Positions 16,186-23,875 of a stretch of 24,327 bases of DNA are shown piece by piece. Each line of letters begins with the position of its first letter. Within the stretch, counting starts at the first letter, position 1. The position numbers and the translations under genes are program-made. The DNA lies in contig JAWXCH010000032.1 of the NCBI GenBank assembly GCA_034440595.1, positions 1 through 24,327 of the forward strand, in the 5' to 3' direction. Source of the DNA: JAWXCH01 sp034440595. Its GTDB lineage: Bacteria; Planctomycetota; Planctomycetia; Pirellulales; JALHPA01. The notes under the pieces are model-generated. The model was not told the DNA's origin. It did not search any database and was given only the letters and a program-made list of their open reading frames with translations.

Positions 16186-17067
16186 CTACTTGCGGCGCGC
16201 ATGAACGGTGCGTGGAAGCTGAGCCAGATCTTTGATCGTTGGCTCCAGTACCAGACTGGCTTCTTTTTCGATCAGTGCACAAACGGCCGGTTCAATCATC
16301 GGGCTGACTTCGATCAATAAGTGTCCTCCAGATCGAAGCCGACTGGCCGCCTGAGGAATCAATCGTGCGATCACTTCAGTCCCCGTGGGGCCACCGAGCA
16401 GCGCTTCGCGCGGTTCATACTCGCGTACTGTGCGCGAAAGCTGGTCGTATTCAGGCTGACTGATGTACGGCGGATTGCTGGCAATCAAATCGAACTGTGC
16501 ATCCACGGGCAACTCGCTTAGCAGATCGCCCTGAATCCAGGTGATCCGTTCTGCGACCTTGTGCTTTGTCGCGTTAGCCTGTGCGACTGCTAGAGCTGCC
16601 TCACTCTGGTCGATGGCCACGATGTTGGCCGTTGGAAGCAGTTTTGCGGCAACGACCGCAATCACGCCGCTACCTGTCCCAATATCGCAAATATCTAGTG
16701 CCGCACCATTTCGTTCGGCACTCAACTTTCGCGCCAGGTCCAATAGTCGAACGACAAGATGCTCCGTTTCCGGACGAGGAATCAATACATCTGTCGAGAC
16801 GACAAACTGCATGGAGTAGAATTCGCGGTGGCCGACCAGATAGGCCACGGGCGCGCCGTCGGCACGTTGTTTGACGAGCGCACGAAACCGCGTTCGGAGT
16901 GCTTCGTCTGCCGGCTCATCAAAGGCCGTATAGAGTTGGATTCGCTGACAACCGCGTGCAAACGCGAGCAGCACCTCGGCATCCAGCCGTGGAGAATCAG
17001 CGCCGTGCTGCTTTAAATAATCGGTCGTCCAGGTCAGCAGTCGTCCGATTGTCCAGTCTTCGGCCAT
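16186..17067 (-). CDS. prmC: Release factor glutamine methyltransferase PrmC (HemK)
   Basis: 293 aa, ATG at 17067, normal family length. N5-methylates the Gln of the GGQ motif in release factors. The N-terminal helical domain (1-~85, including DAEVLLAFARG and PVAYLVGHREFY) is followed by RPETEHLV, the SAM-binding loop DIGTGSGVIAV (128-138), and the catalytic NPPY motif at 198-201 in IASNPPYIS. The C-terminal GGHLLIEVS strand is intact. It lies 74 nt downstream of prfA, whose product is its substrate; this gene order is widespread in bacteria. Confidence 0.96.
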   Translation of the reverse strand: MAEDWTIGRLLTWTTDYLKQHGADSPRLDAEVLLAFARGCQRIQLYTAFDEPADEALRTRFRALVKQRADGAPVAYLVGHREFYSMQFVVSTDVLIPRPETEHLVVRLLDLARKLSAERNGAALDICDIGTGSGVIAVVAAKLLPTANIVAIDQSEAALAVAQANATKHKVAERITWIQGDLLSELPVDAQFDLIASNPPYISQPEYDQLSRTVREYEPREALLGGPTGTEVIARLIPQAASRLRSGGHLLIEVSPMIEPAVCALIEKEASLVLEPTIKDLAQLPRTVHARRK

Positions 17068-17141
17068 CAGGCAGCTCGCACGTCAAAGGGACACCATCTG
17101 CTAGTGCAATACTTCGGTACCGGCACTGGGGCACAATGAGC

Positions 17142-18215
17142 TTACTCGGCTACTCCCATTTTCTCGCGTTGTTCACGGCGAGCAAAATCGATCAACGCCT
17201 CAGTTACCGGTGAAAGATTGCCGCTGATAATACTGTCCAGTTTGTACAAAGTCAGATTGATGCGGTGATCGGTGATTCGGTTATCGGGAAAATTGTACGT
17301 CCGAATCCGTTCGCTACGGTCGCCACTACCAACCAGGCTCTTCCGTTCATCGGCCCGTTTTTGTTGCTCGATCTGACGCTTGTGCTCATATAGCCGAGTC
17401 TTCAAAACACGCAGTGCCCGTGCAAAGTTCTTGTGCTGGCTTTTTTCATCCTGACACTGCACCACGATACCGCTTTCGTAGTGAGTCAGACGCACGGCAG
17501 ACTGCGTCTTATTGACGTGTTGACCACCAGGGCCGCTGGCGCAAAACAGATCCTTGCGATAATCGTCCGGCTTGATGTCGATTTCGACGTCTTCCGGTTC
17601 CGGCATCACCGCGACCGTGGCCGCCGAGGTATGAATTCGACCCTTTTGCTCGGTCTCAGGAACACGCTGTACGCGGTGCCCGCCACTTTCGTATTGCAGT
17701 TCGCGATAGATCCCCTCCCCTTCCAATCCAAGGATGATTTCCTTGAATCCGCCCAGCTCCGTGGGAGACAAATCCAACACCTCAATCTTCCAACCTTTGC
17801 TTTCGCAATAATGTTTATACATCTCGTACAAATCGCGCGCAAACAAAGCTGCTTCATCGCCGCCGGTGCCAGCGCGAATTTCCATCACGCATCTAGCGCG
17901 ATTGGCATCTTCGCCGCCGATCGTCATATCCAGCAGCTCGTTCCAGAGTGACTCACGCTCCTCCCGCAGTAAGGGAAGTTCCTCGCCAGCCAGCTCTTGC
18001 ATGTCTGAGTCGTGACCATCAATCAGAGCAATCGTTTCAACAATCTGTTGATTTAGCTCTTTGAAGCGACGGTACTTCGTTGCCAACTTGGCCAACGATC
18101 CATGTTCGCGTGCGGCTATGCTCATGCGCGCATTACTGGCCTGCACCTCTGGATCGGCAATCTGCTTTTCCAGTAGCTCAAAGCGAGTCAGTTTTTCTTC
18201 CAGAATTTCACGCAT
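17142..18215 (-). CDS. prfA: Peptide chain release factor 1
   Basis: 357 aa, ATG at 18215. Recognises UAA/UAG and triggers peptide release. Visible: RAGTGGDEAALFARDL (114-129), the codon-recognition P-x-T motif as PET (186-188) in HRVQRVPETE, and the GGQ motif (230-232) in SGPGGQHVNKTQSAVRLTH. RF1 rather than RF2 is supported by the PxT motif, RF2 having SPF; there is no frameshift. The N-terminus (MREILEEKLTRFELLEKQIADPEV) aligns with the usual RF1 start, so the start is secure. It is followed by prmC and preceded by rpmE, forming a conserved translation cluster. Confidence 0.97.
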   Translation of the reverse strand: MREILEEKLTRFELLEKQIADPEVQASNARMSIAAREHGSLAKLATKYRRFKELNQQIVETIALIDGHDSDMQELAGEELPLLREERESLWNELLDMTIGGEDANRARCVMEIRAGTGGDEAALFARDLYEMYKHYCESKGWKIEVLDLSPTELGGFKEIILGLEGEGIYRELQYESGGHRVQRVPETEQKGRIHTSAATVAVMPEPEDVEIDIKPDDYRKDLFCASGPGGQHVNKTQSAVRLTHYESGIVVQCQDEKSQHKNFARALRVLKTRLYEHKRQIEQQKRADERKSLVGSGDRSERIRTYNFPDNRITDHRINLTLYKLDSIISGNLSPVTEALIDFARREQREKMGVAE

Positions 18216-18319
18216 GGTACATTCTATTCAAGCCAGCGAACGCAAAACGTCGCCTCGTTTTAGCAGATTGCGTAACCGCCGAGAACTGAACTGCCGAGGA
18301 CTGGGATCGGGAAACGACA

Positions 18320-18343
18320 ACGCCGGAGTAGTTTCTCCGGCGT
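18320..18343 (-). terminator. 9-bp GC-rich hairpin between rpmE and prfA
   Basis: ACGCCGGAG (18320-18328) and CTCCGGCGT (18335-18343) form a perfect 9-bp stem with a 6-nt loop, ~95 nt downstream of the rpmE stop and ~105 nt upstream of prfA. In the minus direction it is followed by TTGTCGTTT, only a weak T-tract, so it may be a leaky terminator or a processing/stability hairpin. Confidence 0.45.
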
Positions 18344-18362
18344 AAGAGTGGCCACCATCCCT

Positions 18363-18395
18363 CCTCTCGCACACTTTACTTGAATGTGCGAAAGG
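18363..18395 (-). other. 11-bp hairpin downstream of rpmE
   Basis: Read on the minus strand, CCTTTCGCACA pairs with TGTGCGAGAGG (11 bp, one G-U pair) around an 11-nt loop. The same stem on the plus strand would contain a C-A mismatch, so it looks like an RNA element of the rpmE-prfA transcript. It has no T-tract; a role as an attenuator, an RNase site, or part of the prfA leader is open. Confidence 0.4.
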
Positions 18396-18435
18396 CCCCC
18401 GACCTGCGAAGGAAACAGTGACCGGGCAGAATATG

Positions 18436-18693
18436 CTAAGACTCGGCCTGAACGGCCTCGGCTGGCTTTTTCTTCTTCGTCAGACTGGCATAACCAGCGC
18501 CAGCGAACTTTGTCTTGAACTTCTCAATGCGGCCGGCTGTGTCAATAAACTTCAACTTGCCGGTAAAAAACGGGTGGCAAGCACTGCAAATGTCTACCTT
18601 CAGCTCCGGCACCGTACTGCGAGTCACAAACGTGTTGCCGCAGCCGCATTTGACGTTGGTCGGAATGTAGCGAGGATGAATATCTTTTTTCAT
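18436..18693 (-). CDS. rpmE: 50S ribosomal protein L31 (zinc-binding type)
   Basis: 85 aa from ATG 18693, preceded by a good Shine-Dalgarno (GGAGG, 8 nt before the ATG), which rules out the longer open frame up to 18849. MKKDIHPRY is the standard L31 start. Zinc-ligand cysteines are present in CGCGNTF and ICSACHPFFTG, so this is the Cys-containing (C+) form. The tail (TKKKKPAEAVQAES) is a short Lys/Ala-rich extension beyond the usual ~70 residues. It leads the rpmE-prfA-prmC cluster. A 25-bp dyad lies 55-79 nt upstream of the start. Confidence 0.96.
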   Translation of the reverse strand: MKKDIHPRYIPTNVKCGCGNTFVTRSTVPELKVDICSACHPFFTGKLKFIDTAGRIEKFKTKFAGAGYASLTKKKKPAEAVQAES

Positions 18694-18747
18694 GGCAATG
18701 GCCTCCAGCACAAAAAGCGGAACATGCCCGCATGCAAGTATGAGTCG

Positions 18748-18772
18748 TTGTCGACAAATAAGTAGTCGACAA
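18748..18772. promoter_or_regulatory. Perfect 25-bp dyad upstream of rpmE
   Basis: TTGTCGAC (18748-18755) and GTCGACAA (18765-18772) are perfect inverted halves around a 9-nt A/T-rich centre, 55-79 nt before the rpmE ATG. Each half also contains the palindrome GTCGAC. It could be an operator or a leader hairpin for L31 regulation. It does not look like a canonical Zur box; the function is a guess from position. Confidence 0.4.
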
Positions 18773-18881
18773 AGGGTAATCCAGCAATTTACAGATTCTA
18801 CCGACCCGGAACAAGGGTGCTTCGTATGATCGACTGCACGAACAAACATACGTCCTTCTCACAAATGGCTCAGCGCAGCAA

Positions 18882-18905
18882 AAAACCCGCGAATTTCGCG
18901 GGTTA
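18882..18905 (-). terminator. Intrinsic terminator (minus strand) upstream of rpmE
   Basis: AACCCGCGA and TCGCGGGTT form a perfect 9-bp stem with a 3-nt loop, and on the minus strand the stem runs straight into a T-tract (six T in total, two of them in the stem). There is no gene on this strand between it and 19.4 kb, so it must end a non-coding transcript or insulate rpmE. Confidence 0.65.
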
Positions 18906-18924
18906 TCGATCTTGATCAGGCAAC

Positions 18925-19021
18925 AAAAAAAGTCGGGGTCCCTAACGCGCCAACGTCAATTGGCAATGCTGGACAGTCAGGGGCAAGGCAACCATCCGGC
19001 CACTATACGCTAGAGACCCCG
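18925..19021 (-). ncRNA. Candidate structured small RNA
   Basis: The ends of 18934-19021 pair over ~14 bp on the minus strand (CGGGGTCTCTAGCG with CGTTAGGGACCCCG, read as C-G...G-C with two G-U pairs), enclosing a GCCAA-loop-TTGGC hairpin (18949-18964) and a less certain internal arm. The closing stem is followed on the minus strand by ACTTTTTTT, a terminator-like T-tract. The two G-U pairs become C-A mismatches on the plus strand, favouring minus; one internal arm favours plus, so orientation is not settled. No similarity to SRP, 6S, tmRNA or tRNA convinced me. There is no adjacent gene it clearly leads except rpmE, 240 nt away beyond another terminator. Confidence 0.4.
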
Positions 19022-19421
19022 CGGGCCATCGAAAAGTTATTGGGCACTAAAGCAATGCTTGTGCCATCAGACACAAAATCGCACATGCCGATTCTAATAA
19101 CGACCGTAATGCTATATTATGATTGCACTTACATTTAGAACTGCAAATTATTGACGTGGATTTCCACATAGGTTGAAGGAAGTCTACTTTGCAACAGGTG
19201 ATCGATCCTGCTGTACTATGCTGCCCGAACGAACGTTCAGCAGAGCTGACACCGAAAATGCACTGAAATCGTCTCACTTTGAGAATGTTCGATCGATGTG
19301 AGTAGCGTACTGGATCAATTCAGTGAATACTTCCTGCTGAAGAGCGATATCAGTAAGCGCAGCGAATCACTGGCCTAGTCAATCGTCTGTTCTTTTTCCG
19401 TTCCGTTTATCACGATTCCAT
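19022..19421. other. Intergenic region, no gene seen
   Basis: 400 nt of A/T-richer DNA between the candidate RNA and the lipid-kinase gene. Open frames are short and unconvincing. It should hold the promoter of the plus-strand lipid kinase-kdsA set and, if real, that of the minus-strand RNA; minus-strand A/T-rich hexamers near 19105-19120 (CATAAT, TAGAAT-type) are possible -10 elements without a good -35. A small GTGGA-TT-TCCAC dyad lies near 19155-19167. Confidence 0.45.
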
Positions 19422-20360
19422 ATGGCCGATGTTCCTGCTGGCCCTGTTGTCCTGATCGGTCAAAATCCGACCGCCGGCAGCGGCGCGCAGGCCGTCCGGA
19501 TTGAGCAACTGGTTGAGGCACTCAAATTGCACCAGCTCGAGCCGCGGATTATCCCGGATCGTGACGAGCTAGTCTCCCTTGCTAGGCAGCATCTGGCCGA
19601 TGGCTCTCTGCGGTGTGTAGTTGCGGCAGGTGGAGATGGAACCGTCAACGCACTGCTCAATCGCACTCCTGCTGGCACACCAATCGCCATTCTTCCCTGT
19701 GGGACCGAAAATTTACTGGCAAAGCACCTTGGTATTCCGATAGATCCAGTGCAAGTAGGGAGAGTTATTGCCGATGGCAATTCGATTTGCCTCGACGCAG
19801 GTCAGGCCAATGGGCAGTTGTTCCTGCTGATGCTCGGTTGTGGTTTCGATGCCGAGGCGGTCCATCAGATGCACGCCATGCGCTCCGGTCCTATCCGGCA
19901 TTGGAGTTGGATCAAACCGATTTGGCAGACCCTTTGCAGATATCGGTTCCCTGAAGTGACCGTGCAATATCGAGCCGCATCAGGTGGCAAGAGTAGCGAC
20001 TCCGACCTGACCACCACTTTGACCACGCGGTGGGTATTTATCTCAAATTTGCCCTGCTATGCCCGAAAATTGAGCCTCAGTCCAGACGCGGATGGGTTTG
20101 ACGGGCAACTTGATCTGTGTGCTTACAACGGTGGCTCGGTTTGGAGCGCTCTGCGGTTCTTGTTCGGTGTGATTCGCCGCCAGCATTCGCAACTCCCTGG
20201 CTGCGTCACCGATCGCGGTAGCAGTTTTCAGTTGCAGTCATCGGCCAAAGTCCCTTTTCAACTGGATGGAGATCCCGGCGGTTACTTGCCGGTGACGGTC
20301 ACCATTGTGCCGCGCAGGGCAACTCTGCTGGTGCCTGCATCTCCCGTTTCAGTCGATTAG
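19422..20360 (+). CDS. Diacylglycerol/sphingosine kinase-family lipid kinase
   Basis: 312 aa, ATG at 19422. The DAGK catalytic fold (YegS/DgkB/LCB5 family) is shown by IGQNPTAGSGA (12-22, the NP..G phosphate-binding strand), VVAAGGDGTVNALLN (the GGDGT nucleotide motif, ~66-80), PIAILPCGTENLLAKHLGI (the P.GT.N.lA motif) and the later LLMLGCGFDAEAV. The C-terminal DGFDGQLDLCAYNG and PFQLDGDPGG match the family's second domain. It phosphorylates a lipid or lipid-like alcohol, cytoplasmic or membrane-peripheral. It overlaps no neighbour; kdsA starts 58 nt later on the same strand, suggesting cotranscription. Lipid substrate unknown. Confidence 0.9.
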   Translation: MADVPAGPVVLIGQNPTAGSGAQAVRIEQLVEALKLHQLEPRIIPDRDELVSLARQHLADGSLRCVVAAGGDGTVNALLNRTPAGTPIAILPCGTENLLAKHLGIPIDPVQVGRVIADGNSICLDAGQANGQLFLLMLGCGFDAEAVHQMHAMRSGPIRHWSWIKPIWQTLCRYRFPEVTVQYRAASGGKSSDSDLTTTLTTRWVFISNLPCYARKLSLSPDADGFDGQLDLCAYNGGSVWSALRFLFGVIRRQHSQLPGCVTDRGSSFQLQSSAKVPFQLDGDPGGYLPVTVTIVPRRATLLVPASPVSVD

Positions 20361-20418
20361 AAGTCGACATCTTGGGCCGAATTTGCTCTATAATGATCCA
20401 CTGGCCGGCGGGAGTTCG

Positions 20419-21312
20419 ATGCAGGGCCACCTTCTTTCCGACTTACTAACCACGGATTCACTGTTTACGGAAGAACATATCGTGTTTAACAATCCGGCCC
20501 GGGTGGCCGAATACCGCTGTGGGCGCGGTCAGCCGCTGCTTCTCATTGCCGGTCCCTGTGTGATCGAAAGCGAGGAATTAACTCTCTCGATCGCCCATGA
20601 ACTGAAGGCCATCGTGCGCGACTTGCCCGTGCAGTTGGTGTTCAAGGCCTCCTACGACAAGGCCAACCGGACCAGCGCCGGGGCCTATCGCGGTTTTGGC
20701 ATGGAACGCGGCCTGGAGGTGCTGGCCAAGGTCAAACGCGAAACCGGGCTCCCTGTCACGACCGACATCCACGAGTCCTACCAGGCACCAATCGTAGCGC
20801 AAGTCTGCGACCTGCTTCAGATTCCTGCCTTTTTATGCCGTCAGACTGACTTGCTTTTGGCCGCCGCGGCCACCGGTCGAGCGGTGAATGTAAAAAAGGG
20901 GCAATTTGTCGCTCCCTGGGACATGAAACACGTCGTAACCAAGCTCGATGCGGCCGGGTGCCAGAACATCCTGCTCTGCGAAAGAGGGACGTTTTTCGGC
21001 TACGGACGCCTGGTGAACGACATGCGTGCCATTCCGCAGATGCAATCTTTGGGGGTTCCAGTGATCTTTGATGCCACTCACAGCGTACAAGAGCCTGGGG
21101 GTCTAGGGGGCGCTACGGGCGGAAATCGCGAAATGGTCGAACCGCTGGCCCGTGCGGCCACCGCCATGGGGATCGACGGCCTGTTTTTCGAGACTCACCC
21201 GACTCCAGACACTTCGCCTAGCGACGGACAGAATATGATTCCACTCGATCAGATCGCCGGGGTGATTGCTCGGATCTGTAAAATCCGCCAGACCGTGGAG
21301 CAACTTTCGTGA
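20419..21312 (+). CDS. kdsA: 3-deoxy-8-phosphooctulonate (Kdo-8-P) synthase
   Basis: 297 aa from ATG 20419, preceded by GGGAG (short 4-nt spacing). The frame is open upstream into the lipid kinase gene, but that part is not KdsA-like. The enzyme condenses PEP with arabinose-5-phosphate to make Kdo-8-P for lipopolysaccharide. Motifs: LLIAGPCVIESEEL (N-terminal), FKASYDKANRTS, QIPAFLCRQTDLL, VKKGQF, FDATHSVQ and FFETHPTPDTSPSDGQN. The Cys in GPCVIES, with His, Glu and Asp in the later motifs, is the ligand set of the metal-dependent class; the E. coli metal-independent class has Asn there. Its stop overlaps a possible GTG start of the next gene by 4 nt. Confidence 0.96.
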   Translation: MQGHLLSDLLTTDSLFTEEHIVFNNPARVAEYRCGRGQPLLLIAGPCVIESEELTLSIAHELKAIVRDLPVQLVFKASYDKANRTSAGAYRGFGMERGLEVLAKVKRETGLPVTTDIHESYQAPIVAQVCDLLQIPAFLCRQTDLLLAAAATGRAVNVKKGQFVAPWDMKHVVTKLDAAGCQNILLCERGTFFGYGRLVNDMRAIPQMQSLGVPVIFDATHSVQEPGGLGGATGGNREMVEPLARAATAMGIDGLFFETHPTPDTSPSDGQNMIPLDQIAGVIARICKIRQTVEQLS

Positions 21313-21359
21313 TTGGACTTCTGCTCAATAAAGTCAACATCCGTGGTATAAGCTCGCCA

Positions 21360-23198
21360 ATGAATTGGCTTGCAGTTGCTTCTTGCTTGACCGGCGTTGC
21401 ACTCGCTCTGGCTAGCCTCTCCGGATGTAATCCAACCCCGCTAAAGCCTCCCTCGCGAATCGGTGGTGGCAATGACTCGAGAGTCGGTTCACCCGAATCC
21501 CGAGTTGCCGCCATGGAAACCTTGCATAAGCTGGATCAGTACGATGATGCAATCGGCCTGAAATTGGCAATTGAGCAGGTCAACCAATGGTATAGCGCTG
21601 GAAAACACAGCACCGCATGGCAGCTCGATCCGATCGTACTTGAAATGCCGAACTCGTGGAAAGCGCTACCGTCGTTGTCTGATCCAGAGCAAGTCACGTT
21701 CGATCCAAGTTACGATGGTGAGTTCCTCCGCGAAGCGGTCTGGCTCGGTATGATTTCCAAGCTGATCGCCGAGACGGCTCCTCCCGAGCCGATTGGTATT
21801 CGCGCCCCGCCGGCGGAGCGAAAAACCACGCCGCTACTTTCGATGACTAATGCTTCAGATCCACCAGAACTGCAGCTTGCCGAGCGAATATTCGACTGGA
21901 CGATTCGCAATATTCAACTGGAAGCTCCTGAGTGGACTGAGTCCGCTCCTCTGGAACTGCCGCGCAACTGGCATTCACCGTGGGAAACGGTCCTGCTTGG
22001 GCGAGGAACCGCCAGCGATCGTGCCTGGTTGTTCATGTTACTGGCGCGTCAGCAAGGGCTAAACGTTGTCATGCTGAGCCTCGGCGATCCGGCCAAGCCT
22101 GACGAGCTGGTCGACTGGATCCCGGCGTTGCTGCTTTCCAGCGGCGAGGGAGACAACAAACGAACTGAATTCTATCTCTTTGACCCGGCGCTAGGGCTGC
22201 CAATTCCCGCACCGCGCGTTGTCGATGGAAAACCGACCGATGCACTCCAAATCGCAACACTCAGCCAGGTTGTGGCAGACGAAAAACTGCTCCGACAACT
22301 CGACGCCGGCGGCAAGAAGTACCCTGTCACCGCCGACGACTTGAAATCCGTCACCGTTCGCGTGGAAGCTTCGCCCGGTTATCTTTCAAAACGGATGAAA
22401 GTCCTCGAATCGCAACTTGCCGGGTCGAATCGGGTGATCCTCAGTAGTTCTCCGACCGAGTTGGAAAAATCCCTCCCCGCTGCCGAATACCTCTCCAAGA
22501 AAGTTGGCGTTTGGCCGCGTCCCTATGAGACCCTGACGCTTCGCGCCGCGGCCGATGCGGATACTGTGAAGCGTTTTGAACAACAAATGCTTGCTTATAA
22601 TAATCCTCTGCTGAAGAAAGAATTGGTCGAGGGAGATAAAAACGACCGCATTACCAGGCATCGCGAAGACCCTGAGAGTGGTGGCCAATCGCGCCGCCAG
22701 ACTCGCCAGAGGCACCCATTGCGAGTTGGTCGAATGATGCAAGTCATCGGTCGCAATGACCAGGACCAGGGCGCGATTCGCTATCTGCAGGAGGCGCAAG
22801 TCTCAGAAGCTGAACAGGCCGAACTAGCAGCTAGAGTACCCATTGAGTTGCTGCGTGCATTGAGCGGTTCCAACCATGCGGCAACATTCTGGCTCGGTCA
22901 GGTCAAGGCCGCCGAAGGTGCTAAGGCGGCACATGACGCTACGGATAGCCAGCAGCAAGGCAACCAGGCCGCCGCGGATGAGCAGCGCAAAATTGCGGAG
23001 CGAGAAACGACCGCAGCCCTCAACTACTTCGACAAGTTTGAACATAACTTGTGGCGTGGGGCAGCAACCTACAACCTGGGCCGACTGTATGAAGTGCTGG
23101 GGAACAACACCAAGGCCATTGAGGTTTACCGCCTGGACGAATCCCCTCAGCGGCAAGGAAACCTGTTGCGAGCCAGGCAACTAGAACGGCTGAAATAA
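21360..23198 (+). CDS. Lipoprotein with transglutaminase-like core and C-terminal TPR
   Basis: 612 aa from ATG 21360, chosen because it opens a clean lipoprotein signal (MNWLAVASCL..., lipobox LSGC with Cys23). A GTG at 21309, overlapping the kdsA stop by 4 nt, is an alternative that adds 17 residues. Residues ~173-275 resemble the transglutaminase-like/cysteine-protease fold: RIFDWTIRNIQL, LGRGTASDRAWLFMLLARQQ, WIPALLL and YLFDPALGLPIP. The nucleophilic Cys expected in the GxxxDRA helix region appears replaced (TASDRAW). Residues ~400-540 are charged and helical. A TPR-like unit (ATYNLGRLYEVLGNNTKAIEVYR) ends the protein. Likely membrane-anchored in the cell envelope and non-catalytic. Convergent with the response regulator, 6 nt apart. 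Confidence 0.8.
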   Translation: MNWLAVASCLTGVALALASLSGCNPTPLKPPSRIGGGNDSRVGSPESRVAAMETLHKLDQYDDAIGLKLAIEQVNQWYSAGKHSTAWQLDPIVLEMPNSWKALPSLSDPEQVTFDPSYDGEFLREAVWLGMISKLIAETAPPEPIGIRAPPAERKTTPLLSMTNASDPPELQLAERIFDWTIRNIQLEAPEWTESAPLELPRNWHSPWETVLLGRGTASDRAWLFMLLARQQGLNVVMLSLGDPAKPDELVDWIPALLLSSGEGDNKRTEFYLFDPALGLPIPAPRVVDGKPTDALQIATLSQVVADEKLLRQLDAGGKKYPVTADDLKSVTVRVEASPGYLSKRMKVLESQLAGSNRVILSSSPTELEKSLPAAEYLSKKVGVWPRPYETLTLRAAADADTVKRFEQQMLAYNNPLLKKELVEGDKNDRITRHREDPESGGQSRRQTRQRHPLRVGRMMQVIGRNDQDQGAIRYLQEAQVSEAEQAELAARVPIELLRALSGSNHAATFWLGQVKAAEGAKAAHDATDSQQQGNQAAADEQRKIAERETTAALNYFDKFEHNLWRGAATYNLGRLYEVLGNNTKAIEVYRLDESPQRQGNLLRARQLERLK

Positions 23199-23204
23199 CT
23201 CGAG

Positions 23205-23567
23205 CTAGCAGGTCGGCTGAGCGTGGTCTGTGTTCAGAATTCGCCGCAAATCGACGATCGAGATTGGCTTTTGCAGGTGCCCTTGGATTCCGGCCACTTC
23301 GCGCTTGCGGGGATCATCCACATACGCCGAGAGTGCATAGATCGGCACATCGTCCAGTCCGGCACGGCGTAACATTGGTGCCAATGCGTACCCGTCGGTG
23401 CCTGGCAGACCAATATCGGTGATGACCAATTCAGGTTGCCAGCGTGCGACCTGGTCGATGGCTGCCCACGCATTGCCGCAGACGCGTCCCTCATGCCCTA
23501 GCACGCGTAGTAGCATTACCAGCGACTGACCGCTGTCGACGTTATCTTCCACAAGCAAGACTCGCAT
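23205..23567 (-). CDS. Single-domain response regulator (CheY-like receiver)
   Basis: 120 aa, ATG at 23567 with GGGTG ~6 nt upstream. It is a complete receiver domain and nothing else: acidic pair Glu7-Asp8 (LLVEDN), phospho-acceptor Asp51 (VITDIGLPGTDG), switch Ser80 (YALSAY) and Lys100 (LQKPIS). All phosphorylation residues are present. There is no output domain, and no histidine kinase in the window, so it must relay to or from a distant partner or regulate by protein contact. The sequence (GLPGTDGYALAPMLR) resembles receivers of hybrid-kinase origin. Confidence 0.93.
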   Translation of the reverse strand: MRVLLVEDNVDSGQSLVMLLRVLGHEGRVCGNAWAAIDQVARWQPELVITDIGLPGTDGYALAPMLRRAGLDDVPIYALSAYVDDPRKREVAGIQGHLQKPISIVDLRRILNTDHAQPTC

Positions 23568-23730
23568 GGATCACCCGTTCAGGCAGACAAAATGGGTACA
23601 ATCTCAAGGCAGTCCTTTAAGCAGCAACTGTCGCGCCTATCTTGCTCAATATTCTTGAAAAGCTTACGCAGGAGTGAGCGTCACGAAAGTAGGTATGAAA
23701 TTTTCGACTACATGAACTGCAAAGAAACCG

Positions 23731-23796
23731 GACGCTAGCGCGTTTCGGCTGATGTTGGGCGTTAGACGCTATCAGCCAGAGGGCGCTAGCCCCTGG
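23731..23796. repeat. Nested inverted repeats with GCTAGC motifs
   Basis: GGCTGAT (23747-23753) pairs with ATCAGCC (23771-23777), and within that loop GCGT-TAG-ACGC (23759-23769) forms a second stem. The structure is flanked by CGCTAGCG (near 23733) and GGGCGCTAGCCC (near 23781). This is not coding and is not a terminator (no T-tract). It looks like an extragenic repeat remnant. Confidence 0.5.
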
Positions 23797-23875
23797 TTCT
23801 TACGGGAAACGCAGCATCGTGAGCTGCTACCTACAAATTTGACGCTCACACCTTACGCAGTGGTATCCATGCCAC

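Noticed and set aside
17433..17951. 172-codon plus-strand open frame
   Set aside because: Antisense to prfA, whose GGQ and PxT motifs are intact.
18694..18849. Longer rpmE frame starting upstream
   Set aside because: The GGAGG site and the canonical MKKDIHPRY start fix the gene at 18693; the upstream part is leader with the 25-bp dyad.
18934..19021. Signal-recognition-particle (4.5S) RNA
   Set aside because: The plus strand contains GTCAGG and a GCAA-like loop, but the required GGAA loop and AGCAGCC side are missing, and the T-tract lies on the other strand.
20305..20418. Longer kdsA starting inside the lipid kinase gene
   Set aside because: It would overlap the preceding gene by 56 nt and adds a Cys/Leu-rich stretch foreign to KdsA; ATG 20419 has a GGGAG in front.
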